Shown here piece after piece: positions 16,609 to 25,600 of a stretch of 39,743 bases of DNA. The number at the start of each line of letters is the position of its first letter. The first letter of the stretch is position 1. The stretch is from an uncultured Methylotenera sp. (lineage in GTDB: Bacteria > Pseudomonadota > Gammaproteobacteria > Burkholderiales > Methylophilaceae). The translations under genes were made by a program, and so were the position numbers. The notes under the pieces were generated by a model, which did no database searches, had not been told where the DNA came from, and worked only from the letters and a program-made list of their open reading frames with translations. The stretch is from the NCBI RefSeq assembly GCF_946479685.1, contig NZ_CAMLGS010000025.1, positions 1-39,743 of the forward strand, read 5' to 3'.

Positions 16609-18255
16609 TTAATGCTGCTTGGCTTCTTTAGGCAATGCGTTCAAGAGATCAATGTCTTTAGACTCAACCTTGGCACCGGTAATCAAATCATAACCTTGGT
16701 GTGCATTATGGAAGTTATGGCAAGACATACAGCTGCTTGCAATACGCTTATGTCTCTGTGTGTTACCAGAGTGGCACTGTAAGCATGATTGTCGATCTGG
16801 GATAGCAACATCGGCACTGCTGGTGGACTCTTCCACATTGTGGCAAGAGGTGCATTGCTGTGTTCTATGAGCAGCATGATTAAACTGCGCTTTGCTAAAC
16901 CAGTCGTTATTCAGGTGCAAGGGGGCTGTGCGCCATGGCATTTTGTCGCCGGCTTGCGTTGCCTGTACTTCATGGCAGTATGCGCAGCCATTGTTTTTGA
17001 GTTGATCTGAATAGCGATCAAACTCTTTAGGCGCGTATAGCTTTAAGGCATTGAACATACTTTGCTCATCGCCATGCGGCAAGGTTAGTTTGTTGTCTTT
17101 AGGGCCAACTTGTAGCTCGCCGGTATGGCAGGTGCTGCAGTTGTTTTTATAAGAAAGTGCCTTAAAGCGCATTTCTTTACCTTCGGCTTGATGGCAGCTG
17201 GTGCAAGCCAACTCACGCACATCCCAAATGCCATTAGGCCCTTGCACTTTGCCAACGTGTTGATTATGCGGGAAAACTAAGCCGGATTTTTCTATGAGCT
17301 TAGCTTTGTCAGCCTGTGGGATGCGCACTGTATCTTTGGCGTTAGGCCCTGTTTTAAAGCTGAGTTTAAAATCTGGGTGCTGTTTTTCAAAGTCACGAAT
17401 ATTGGGCAGTTTGGTTTCACGGTCTATGGTTCTGATAGCGCCGTGGCATTTAATGCACATATCGTTATCTTGGCGCGCCAATGGATGCGGTGCCTTATGT
17501 TCTTGATGGCATTCTGCGCAGCGCATACTGCCAATAAAGCGGTGTGCGGCCTTGAGCGAGCGTTTTTGCAGTTCAGGGTCGGCAATATGTGGCGCCGTAT
17601 CTTGATGGCAGTGCACACAAGCTTGGTCTGGCACCTTTTTCAGTGGTGCCTGGTGGCAGTTAAAGCATTGCGAGCCAAAGTGACGATGTGCGGTGGAAAT
17701 ACGACCTGGGCTCCATACACGGTCAAAACCAAACGGCAGCGTGGACATCGAGGTTTGCAATGGCGGTATCAAGTTTTGTGCCAGTGGTAATAGCAAAAAG
17801 GTGAGGGCAATCAGTGCCGCTAACCACATGGATAGACGCCACTTGAACTTAAAGGCATTAGGTAATGGGTCGTGCGTACGTGCCTTTAGGTCTTGGTAAT
17901 CATCCGGCAGCTGCTCTATTAATGTGAGTGCGATGGACAGATTAACATCGGGTGGCGCAGGCTCTACGTTAAGCTGATACGGGCCTACCATGATTTGTTT
18001 ACCCGGCGTCAGCTTGATGTTTTGCAGGATGGCACCATCTACCTCAACCTCACCGTTGAGGCTGACAATGTAAATGTGACCGTCCTCTAGCTCTTTAATC
18101 ACTGCGTGATGCATGGCAACACGGGGGTCAGCCAGGTGAATTGTGCACTCTGCACCACGGCCTATCATTAACTCTGCCGCATGAATGGTGCGGTAATTGC
18201 GGACAGGTAGTCCGCGTGAGTTAGTGGTGATTTTTATTAACAAACAATTAATCAT
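16609..18255 (-). CDS. FHA-domain, membrane-anchored decahaem cytochrome c
   Basis: 548 residues with an unusual order. Residues 1-100 look like an FHA domain: LMIGRGAECTIHLADPRVAMHHAVIKE and LNGEVEVDG. The GR, one His and the NG are kept, but the conserved Ser before the His is replaced (VAMHH), so phosphothreonine binding is doubtful. A single hydrophobic helix (141-163) follows, with positive residues before it (KFKWR), placing the FHA domain in the cytoplasm and the rest in the periplasm. The C-terminal part holds ten CXXCH haem sites beginning at residues 197, 213, 246, 267, 351, 373, 424, 468, 491 and 509, arranged like NapC/cytochrome c3-type multihaem proteins. No homologue of known function is recognised. 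Neighbours suggest it receives electrons from the b-type protein and FAD/iron-sulfur protein upstream. Confidence 0.82.
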   Translation of the reverse strand: MINCLLIKITTNSRGLPVRNYRTIHAAELMIGRGAECTIHLADPRVAMHHAVIKELEDGHIYIVSLNGEVEVDGAILQNIKLTPGKQIMVGPYQLNVEPAPPDVNLSIALTLIEQLPDDYQDLKARTHDPLPNAFKFKWRLSMWLAALIALTFLLLPLAQNLIPPLQTSMSTLPFGFDRVWSPGRISTAHRHFGSQCFNCHQAPLKKVPDQACVHCHQDTAPHIADPELQKRSLKAAHRFIGSMRCAECHQEHKAPHPLARQDNDMCIKCHGAIRTIDRETKLPNIRDFEKQHPDFKLSFKTGPNAKDTVRIPQADKAKLIEKSGLVFPHNQHVGKVQGPNGIWDVRELACTSCHQAEGKEMRFKALSYKNNCSTCHTGELQVGPKDNKLTLPHGDEQSMFNALKLYAPKEFDRYSDQLKNNGCAYCHEVQATQAGDKMPWRTAPLHLNNDWFSKAQFNHAAHRTQQCTSCHNVEESTSSADVAIPDRQSCLQCHSGNTQRHKRIASSCMSCHNFHNAHQGYDLITGAKVESKDIDLLNALPKEAKQH

Positions 18256-18341
18256 AAAGAGTTCTATTCATCTGTTTTTGCTTTGCCCCGCATTATTATT
18301 GTTATTTCAATGCATTTAGATGGGTAGTGTTAAGTTTGCCT

Positions 18342-19172
18342 TTACCAATAAACAAATACTGCAACAATATGTGCAAGCATGGCGACTAGCAGGCCTACGG
18401 TAAATGGCACGTGTAAGTATAGCCAAATACCGAGCCTGGCTCGGTACATTAGGTCTTGGCGCGCACGTCTGACCAAGGATTCACGTCTGACCATAATCGA
18501 ATACAGTTCGCGGTATAGCTTGCGTTGATCTACGGCTAAATCTTTACCTAGTAGTGTGAGCTCCTGCACGGCCTTAGCAGAAGGGCAGTTAGGTTGAAAC
18601 CCGCTGAGTTGGTCAATTAAACTTAGACCGATAGAGGTTTCGCGGCAGGCGCGGAGTACGGTGTTGTTGATTTCATCTGGCATCAGCAGCGCAATCTTGC
18701 GTGCCAGCTTGTCTGCCTCGGCAATTCTTAACAGCAAACCATCCAGGCTATCTTCCCCCATGTTTTCTGTCATCTTGCGTGGGTAAATCATATAGGTGTA
18801 ATTGCCAAAAAAACCGCTGGCAACCACAATCAGAAGTAAGGCGTAGGCTAAGGTATGGATGTTGAGCCCGAAGTTAAAGCCGCTGTGCAGGGTGACAATA
18901 AATGTAAGCGCAGTGCCGAGGTAAATATGCGCCGAGAGCCAACCTTGGGTAGCGCCTGTGCCACGGTAGCGCCTTTTCCGGATGCCGTACCAGGTCATCC
19001 ATAGCACCATGCATGCAGAGATGGTACCTAGTGTGTAGCCTAGCCAGCTGCCGCCGTAATGGCCAACGGCTGGTTCAAAAAACAGAAAAGCGGCTAATGC
19101 AATTAAGATAATCACCACCGCCATTTTGAAATAGCGGTAGTTTTTATAGTCGAACATATTGCTCTGTTGCAT
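18342..19172 (-). CDS. Membrane protein with bis-haem-b signature (cytochrome b/ferric-reductase-like)
   Basis: 276 residues, about five membrane helices: 17-35, 43-63, 79-99, 105-125 and 250-274. Helix three carries H82 and H96 and helix five H254 and H268; each pair is 14 residues apart, the spacing used to hold two stacked b haems across the membrane in cytochrome b and ferric-reductase-like proteins. A charged region of about 110 residues between the last two helices is probably cytoplasmic and could dock the soluble reductase encoded upstream. It starts 12 bases after the stop of that gene, with GAGGGA as ribosome site. The family has no name I recognise; the haem ligation is inferred from spacing. 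Confidence 0.7.
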   Translation of the reverse strand: MQQSNMFDYKNYRYFKMAVVIILIALAAFLFFEPAVGHYGGSWLGYTLGTISACMVLWMTWYGIRKRRYRGTGATQGWLSAHIYLGTALTFIVTLHSGFNFGLNIHTLAYALLLIVVASGFFGNYTYMIYPRKMTENMGEDSLDGLLLRIAEADKLARKIALLMPDEINNTVLRACRETSIGLSLIDQLSGFQPNCPSAKAVQELTLLGKDLAVDQRKLYRELYSIMVRRESLVRRARQDLMYRARLGIWLYLHVPFTVGLLVAMLAHIVAVFVYW

Positions 19173-19184
19173 TAAGCGTTCCCT

Positions 19185-21671
19185 CTATGCATCGTCTAAT
19201 CCCACTATGTGGTGTTCTTCATGGTTACTTGCATATCCTAATAACTGCTCAGGGTTCACCCGCAAGGCCGCACCCACTGGGCACGCACGCACGCACACAG
19301 GGCCATCGGCAATGTCTTTGCACATGTCACATTTCACCGCGACTTTGGTATTGTTGGTAGAAGCCACCTGTTTAGGCCTAATCCCCAATAGCATTTGCCA
19401 TAGGCTTTGTTCTGGCTGATCCTGAATCACCGCCATCTGAATCACATCATAAGGGCAGTTTTGCTGGCAGTTGCCGCAGCCTATGCAGCTATCATCGATA
19501 TAAACTTCACCATGTGGTGCACGGTGGATAGCATCGGGCGGGCAGTCTTTCATGCAGTGAGGATGCTCGCAATGGCGGCATGAGGTAGGCACGCGAATAT
19601 TGGCGTAGATTGGGCCAGTATCACGGTCTAATCGTGTTGCCCCACCGTGGGTGTCTGCACATGCTTGCTCGCAGTGGTTGCAGCGCACACAGAGTGACTC
19701 GTCTATCAGTAACACATCAGTAGCTTCACCCACGCCTTGCTGAATCAAAAACGAGATCAGGCTGGACTGCGAAGATTGGCTGGAAAAGCCGCCGTTGCTG
19801 TTGTCCGAGGTGGTTTCCAGTTGCTGCCTTTTTTCCTGCTCTTGCAAGTGTTGCAGGTAGCGTGCATCCAATGAGGCGCGTACTTCAGGGTTGCGCGCGA
19901 TAATGCCTTGCATGCGTGCCACATCAATTAAAATAGCTTCGGTGGCTATGGCTGCACGCACGGTTGCGTAACGCGGCTCACCGGAAATCAGCGACATTTC
20001 CCCCACGTAATTGCCTGCGGCTACGTAGAATAAAACCACCTCACGCCCTGTCATCATGCGTGAAACCGTGACGGAGCCGCGTCGAATCAGGTACAAGCCA
20101 TCGGCCTCATCACCTTCGTGAAACAGCTCTTCACCCGCTGCATATTGTTTAATCACCGCATGCGTAGCCAGATCGTTAAGGTCATCTTCACTGAGTGATA
20201 GGCCTATGCATGCGTGTACGATGCGCTTAATGGCTACTTCATCCAGTGACCGGCGCATTGCCTGCACTGAGTTGATTAGCTTTAATATGACGCGGCGCGG
20301 TGTTTCAATCAGCGCGCATGGCGTAGTGGCTCTAACCGTGGCAATTCTGCGTCGTCCGGATAAGAGGCCCATTTCGCCAAAGAACTCACCACTTTTGAAT
20401 CTGTCATCCGCAATGTCATCTTCGTCGATGAACATTTCCAGCTCACCTTCAATCACAAAAAAGAAGGAGGTGCTGTAGTCGTTACGTTCAAAAATAATGT
20501 CGCCTGCGGCTGGCTGCAAGATATTGCTTTCTAGAATCAGCTCTCTCAATTGCAGGGAGTTGAGTAGGCGCAATAGCGGAACGCTGCGCTGAATTTTATC
20601 CAGCACATCTTCAATACCGCGGTCTGAGCAAAAGCTGGCAAACTTATCGCGCAGCAGTGCTGTATCAGCAGCTTCAACCGGGTTGCCTAGAATGTGTTCG
20701 ATGACTTCATAGCCTTGGTTAATACCTTGTTTAATCAAGGGGTAACCGGCAAGAGCGCCAATAATATACAAACCAGGTACGTTGGATTCGTAACGCGGTG
20801 ACAGCACTGGTAGGGCGGCTAGGTCAGCGGTAGGAAAGGCAACGCCAAAGCTTTCTAACAAAGGTCTAGAGGGTAGAGCACCAAGACGCGCAATAATTCG
20901 ATGGCATGGGATGCGCTCTACACCTTTAGGCGTATCTGCAAACAAGGTAATCGGAAAGTCACCTTTAGTATTGGCTTCAATCGATTGCGGGCGTGTTTCT
21001 AGTAACCAGTCCAGCGCGCCTCTTTGTCTTGCTTCAGTGAGTTGTGTAAGGTTGCTTTCCTTACAATTGCTAAAATCTTCGGCGCGGTTTAATACAATCA
21101 CTTGATTGTGCCCAGTGAGCGCTAGCGCGTTTTCTACGCCGGTATCACCACCACCAATCACAACAATGGTTTCGTTTTGGTAGGCTTCTGGGTCATCCAG
21201 TTGGTACTGTACCTGCGGTAAGTCGCCGCCGGGGATTTCCAGTTTGCGCAGATTGCCTTGCACGCCAATCGCCAGAATCACATGGTCGGCCGTGAATGCG
21301 TTACCGTCACTGAGTTCAACGATTAAGGGGCCAGCGGTTGAGGTTTCTGGCTTTTTGTTCTCAGTATCACGTGTGATTGCCACCACTTTTGCGTTGTAGC
21401 GTATGTTGATTTTGTAGTCAGCAATCACGTTTTCCCACGAGTTTAATACAGACTCGCGCAATGATGCGGCAAATGGCAAATGGCTGCGCAACGGCAAGCC
21501 ACGCGGCTCCGCCATCACTAATTTGCGGCGCTGGTAGTTACGTATGGTATTGGCGGCGGCTTCTGTTGCCTCTAGCAGCAGATAAGATAGCTTTTGCTCG
21601 GACGCACGTGCCGCTGCTGATAGGCCACTGGGACCCGCACCAATAATAATGACGTCAAAGTGATTGCGCAT
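19185..21671 (-). CDS. FAD/NAD(P) reductase - two cNMP-binding domains - 4x[4Fe-4S] ferredoxin fusion
   Basis: 828 residues, soluble. Residues 1-330 form a thioredoxin-reductase-like flavoprotein: VIIIGAGPSGLSAAA near 8 binds FAD, IVVIGGGDTGVENALAL near 170 binds NAD(P)H, and GLYIIGALAG is the second FAD motif. No redox CXXC is present, so it is not a thioredoxin reductase. Two CRP-like domains follow (about 370-490 and 500-625), each with the phosphate-cassette core: GEMGLLSGRRRIATVRA and GEMSLISGEPRYATVRA. The last 180 residues are a DmsB/NrfC-like ferredoxin with four cluster motifs: CVRCNHCEQAC, CRHCEHPHCMKDCP, CIGCGNCQQNCP and CDMCKDIADGPVCVRACP. Likely a cytosolic NAD(P)H-driven electron donor gated by cyclic nucleotide; the acceptor is inferred to be the b-type membrane protein next door. 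Confidence 0.85.
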   Translation of the reverse strand: MRNHFDVIIIGAGPSGLSAAARASEQKLSYLLLEATEAAANTIRNYQRRKLVMAEPRGLPLRSHLPFAASLRESVLNSWENVIADYKINIRYNAKVVAITRDTENKKPETSTAGPLIVELSDGNAFTADHVILAIGVQGNLRKLEIPGGDLPQVQYQLDDPEAYQNETIVVIGGGDTGVENALALTGHNQVIVLNRAEDFSNCKESNLTQLTEARQRGALDWLLETRPQSIEANTKGDFPITLFADTPKGVERIPCHRIIARLGALPSRPLLESFGVAFPTADLAALPVLSPRYESNVPGLYIIGALAGYPLIKQGINQGYEVIEHILGNPVEAADTALLRDKFASFCSDRGIEDVLDKIQRSVPLLRLLNSLQLRELILESNILQPAAGDIIFERNDYSTSFFFVIEGELEMFIDEDDIADDRFKSGEFFGEMGLLSGRRRIATVRATTPCALIETPRRVILKLINSVQAMRRSLDEVAIKRIVHACIGLSLSEDDLNDLATHAVIKQYAAGEELFHEGDEADGLYLIRRGSVTVSRMMTGREVVLFYVAAGNYVGEMSLISGEPRYATVRAAIATEAILIDVARMQGIIARNPEVRASLDARYLQHLQEQEKRQQLETTSDNSNGGFSSQSSQSSLISFLIQQGVGEATDVLLIDESLCVRCNHCEQACADTHGGATRLDRDTGPIYANIRVPTSCRHCEHPHCMKDCPPDAIHRAPHGEVYIDDSCIGCGNCQQNCPYDVIQMAVIQDQPEQSLWQMLLGIRPKQVASTNNTKVAVKCDMCKDIADGPVCVRACPVGAALRVNPEQLLGYASNHEEHHIVGLDDA

Positions 21672-21738
21672 GAAAACGTTAGCAAAAGCAATAATATAAG
21701 ATATGGATTATATGCCAAAACCGGCGTCAGGATTGACG

Positions 21739-22578
21739 TTAAAAGTTGCAACAAGGCAATAATTGCAAGTTCCAAAGCATTTTCAGGCTTAATGTTGCCA
21801 GCAGCAAGGCAAAGATCTTTTTCAGCATGGCTACCGGTAGTTTTTGCGTCAGGTTGGCGCCGATAGGTGCGGTAAAAAAGCTGGTGATGGAAATGACTAA
21901 AACTGCCGGTAAATTAATAAAACCATAAGTATACGGAACCGATGCCGCATGCGACCAGCCGCTTAATAAATAGCCAACGCTGCCGGCAATGGAAAGTGGA
22001 AAACCAATTGCCGCTGAGGTGCCGATGGCCTTTTTGATGTCTACCTTACGCCAAGTCAGGTAGGGCACGGTAATGGAGCCGCCGCCGATAGACACAATGG
22101 CAGAAATCGAGCCTATGCCGATGGAGGCGAGTATGAGCTCTATTCTATTAATGGTGTGGTGCGGCGCTGCAGTGCCGGCGTGTTGGCCGGACTTTGAATT
22201 AGAGAACATTTGAATCGCCACATAGCCCATAAAACAGGCAAAAAAGATGGCTAGTGCCTTTGAGCTAATCATGGATGCAATAAAGGTTGCCGAGAATGTG
22301 CCCAGCACCACTCCTAGTACCATGAGTTTGACCAGTGGCCAAACAACGGCACCATTGGCATGGTGCGCGCGCAGGCTAGATAAAGAGGTCACCATAATGC
22401 ATGCCATTGATGTGCCCAAAGCTAAATGCACCACTTGGTCCGCCGGAACGTTCTGGCTCAGGAAGATAGCTGTTAGCATGGGGACCATCACGCCACCGCC
22501 ACCAATACCTAACAGGCCAGCAGCCAAGCCCACAAAAGCACCTAGTGCCAGAAAAGTTAAAATCAAATCAAAATTCAT
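21739..22578 (-). CDS. TauE/SafE family permease
   Basis: 279 residues with about eight membrane helices in two similar halves. GLAAGLLGIGGGGVMVPML at the start of the first half and AIVSIGGGSITVPYLTWRKVD in the second are the repeated glycine-rich motifs of the TauE/SafE (DUF81) family, which exports sulfite, sulfoacetate or other organosulfur anions. The actual substrate here is unknown. It lies 67 bases upstream of the FAD/cNMP/iron-sulfur gene and 31 bases downstream of the GGDEF-EAL gene, all on the minus strand. If it is functionally linked to the redox genes, a sulfur compound could be the substrate, but that is speculation. Confidence 0.88.
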   Translation of the reverse strand: MNFDLILTFLALGAFVGLAAGLLGIGGGGVMVPMLTAIFLSQNVPADQVVHLALGTSMACIMVTSLSSLRAHHANGAVVWPLVKLMVLGVVLGTFSATFIASMISSKALAIFFACFMGYVAIQMFSNSKSGQHAGTAAPHHTINRIELILASIGIGSISAIVSIGGGSITVPYLTWRKVDIKKAIGTSAAIGFPLSIAGSVGYLLSGWSHAASVPYTYGFINLPAVLVISITSFFTAPIGANLTQKLPVAMLKKIFALLLATLSLKMLWNLQLLPCCNF

Positions 22579-22609
22579 GTGTTATACAGTCTTGTTTTCA
22601 GGTGAGTAG

Positions 22610-25600
22610 TTATTGGTTAGCCAGCAGTTTAGTGACTTCAGCGCTAGGGATAGGTTTGCTGAAGTAATAGCCTTGAATTTCATCACAGCCATGCTGAATC
22701 AGGAAATTGAGCTGTTCTAGGGTTTCTACGCCCTCGGCAATGGTTTTAAAGCTCAGGCTTTTTGCCATGCTGATAATCGCGGTGATGATGGCTGCATCTT
22801 GTGGGTGGCTGCCTAAGCCGCGCACGAATGATTGATCAATCTTAAGTTTATCAATTTTGAATTTTTTCAGATAGCTGAGTGAAGAGTAACCGGTACCGAA
22901 GTCATCGATAGAAAGTCTGACGCCTAGTGCATTCAGTTGGTTCAGTACGTTTAATGTGCGTTCCGAGTCTTCCATGGCGATGCCCTCGGTCAGCTCTAAT
23001 TCCAGCATGCTGGGGTCAACTTTGGTATCCCTTAAAATTTGGCACACGCTGCCATACAGCGTGTCTTGCTGGAACTGGACGACAGAAAGGTTGACGGCAA
23101 CCGGCACAGCTTGTAAGCCAGCCTCTTGCCAAGTAGCAATCTGTTTCACCGCAGTACGTAACACCCAGTCGCCAATTTCATTAATTAAGCCGCTCTCTTC
23201 GGCAATCGGGATGAATCGAGCAGGGGAAATCATGCCGCGCTCTGGATGCTGCCAGCGAATAAGGGCTTCTAAACCAACAATCTTGGATGTTTTACTATCG
23301 TACTGTGGTTGGTAATACAGTAAAAACTCTTGATGTTCTATTGCATTACGCAACTCACTTTCGAGCAGCAGAATATCGTGTGCCTGTTCATGCATTTGAC
23401 GTGCAAAGAATTGGAAGTTATTACGACCTTCATATTTAGCGCGGTATAGCGCCGCATCTGCTGATTGGGCGAGCTGTTCAAAGCTTTCTCCGTCTTGCGG
23501 ATAGGCTGCAATGCCAATACTGGCGGTCAGTACGATTTTTTGACCGTTAAAATTAAAAGGCTGGGCTACGATATCCAGTAGTTTTTTCGCAACATGGGCA
23601 GCACCTTCCGCATCGGTGTTAGGTAACAATAAAATAAACTCATCGCCACCTTGGCGGCATACGGTGTCTTCTGGGCGCATAAAGGATACAAAGCGCTCCG
23701 CAAGTTCTTTGACCACATGATCACCTACGGTTGGGCCGAGTGACTCATTGACCAATTTAAAGCGATCAAGATCAATAAACATGAGGGTGACAGCTGTTTT
23801 CAGGCGTTTGGCGGTAGCGAGGGCCAGTTTTGTTCTGTCGTTTAATAAACTCTTGTTGGGTAGGTGGGTGAGGGGGTCAAAGTTACTTAAGAACTGTATG
23901 CGCTCTTCGGCCATTTTTCGTTCTGAAATGTCGGTGATGATACCAATATGCTGGGTAACCTTACCGTCTGCATCTTTAATTGTGTTGATAGAAAGCCATT
24001 GGGTATAAACCTCACCATTTTTACGATGGTTAATGACCTCGCCCTGCCAGTTACCCTTGGTGTGAACGCTTTCCCACATCCCGTTATAAAAAGACTCTGT
24101 CAGATTGCCTGAAGCCAGCATGCGCGGATTTTTGCCTATCGCTTCTTTTGCTTCATAGCCGGTGATTTTGGTAAATGCATTGTTGATAGAAATGATTTTA
24201 TTGTGTTCATCGGTAATGACAATGCCATCATGGCTGGACTCGAACACTTTGGCATTGATACGTAGTTTTTCTTCAGCAAATAGCCGCTCGGTAATATCCA
24301 GCCATGCGCCTACAATTTCTATTGGTTGGCCGTTGTCATCGTGCGTCAGCGTTAACTGGTCTTCTATCCATATGTAGCCGCCGCTCGCATGGTTGAATCG
24401 GTATTGATGGTTCAGTGTTCCGGTTTCAAATAAGATATTTTGCGACGCTATAACAGCGTTTACGTCTTCAGGGTGTACGTGGTTAATCCAAAAGTTATGT
24501 TGCAGCCATTCTTCCTTGGTATAGCCTGTAATCTGATAAATGTTTTCACTAATAAAGTCAGAGCTGAACACGCCATCCGCATTAGGTTTTAGGGTGTAAA
24601 TCACGGCAGGGCTAAGGTTCACGATCTGATTGATATGCTTATGCGCATAGTCAAGTTCTGACATTAGTTTTTGTTTTTTCTGCTCCCGGTCAAAATTGTC
24701 TAGTGCAAAACCTATGTCACTAGCCATTTCTTGTAGCAGTGCAATTGCCTCATTGTCAAAAGCGTTAGCGCTTTCATGGTAAACATTGAGCACTGCGAAA
24801 GGTTTTTGGTCGCGCTGTATCGGGAAGCATGCAGATGAGCCCCAGCCAAAACGCTGGGCTTTATCTTGCCAAGGAGCGGTATTGGGGTTGGTGGAAAAAT
24901 CGTTGGTAATTATCGTTTGATTACTTCTTAATGCGGTGCCGGTGGGGCCTTGACCTTCAGGGATGTGAGCATTGGCGGATACGACTAACCCATCAATATA
25001 GTCAGTACCTTCGCCGTGCACAGCCACTGGTAAGATTTGTTCGCTTGCTGGATCTAATTGGCCGACCCAGGCCATTTTCATACCGCCAAAATTGACCGAG
25101 CTGCGGCAAACAACGGAGAATAATTCACGGTCATCGCCCATGCGTACAATAGCTTGATTGACTTCACTTAGGGCTTGATACAGTTGGGTAAGATGCCGTA
25201 TGCGATTTTCAGCTAACTTGCGTTCGGTTAAGTCTCTAATGATGGTGAAGTAGTAGTTTTTGTCTAACTTTCTGCAGTTCACCTCAGCCGTAAACTGAGA
25301 CCCATCGCCACGACGATATTGCCATTCATCCTTGGTAGGGATATCGGACATAAGGTTTGTAATAAACTCCGGATGCTCGATGATATTGCTGATCAACACC
25401 TCTGGTAATCGCATGCTGAGCAAGGCGCCACGTTGGTAACCAAGCATATTAACTGCAGCGACGTTGGCTGCAATCAATTGATGCTGATGATTGAGTACCA
25501 AGATGCCATCACCAGCCTGATCAAAAAGTTTTTGATAGCGATTTTCAGCACGCTGCCTGCTGCTTAATAAAAACCATGCTAAAAAAGCAGCAAGAATGGT

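Noticed and set aside
19185..21671. Thioredoxin reductase
   Set aside because: The flavoprotein part has the right fold motifs but no redox-active CXXC, and it is fused to cNMP and ferredoxin domains.
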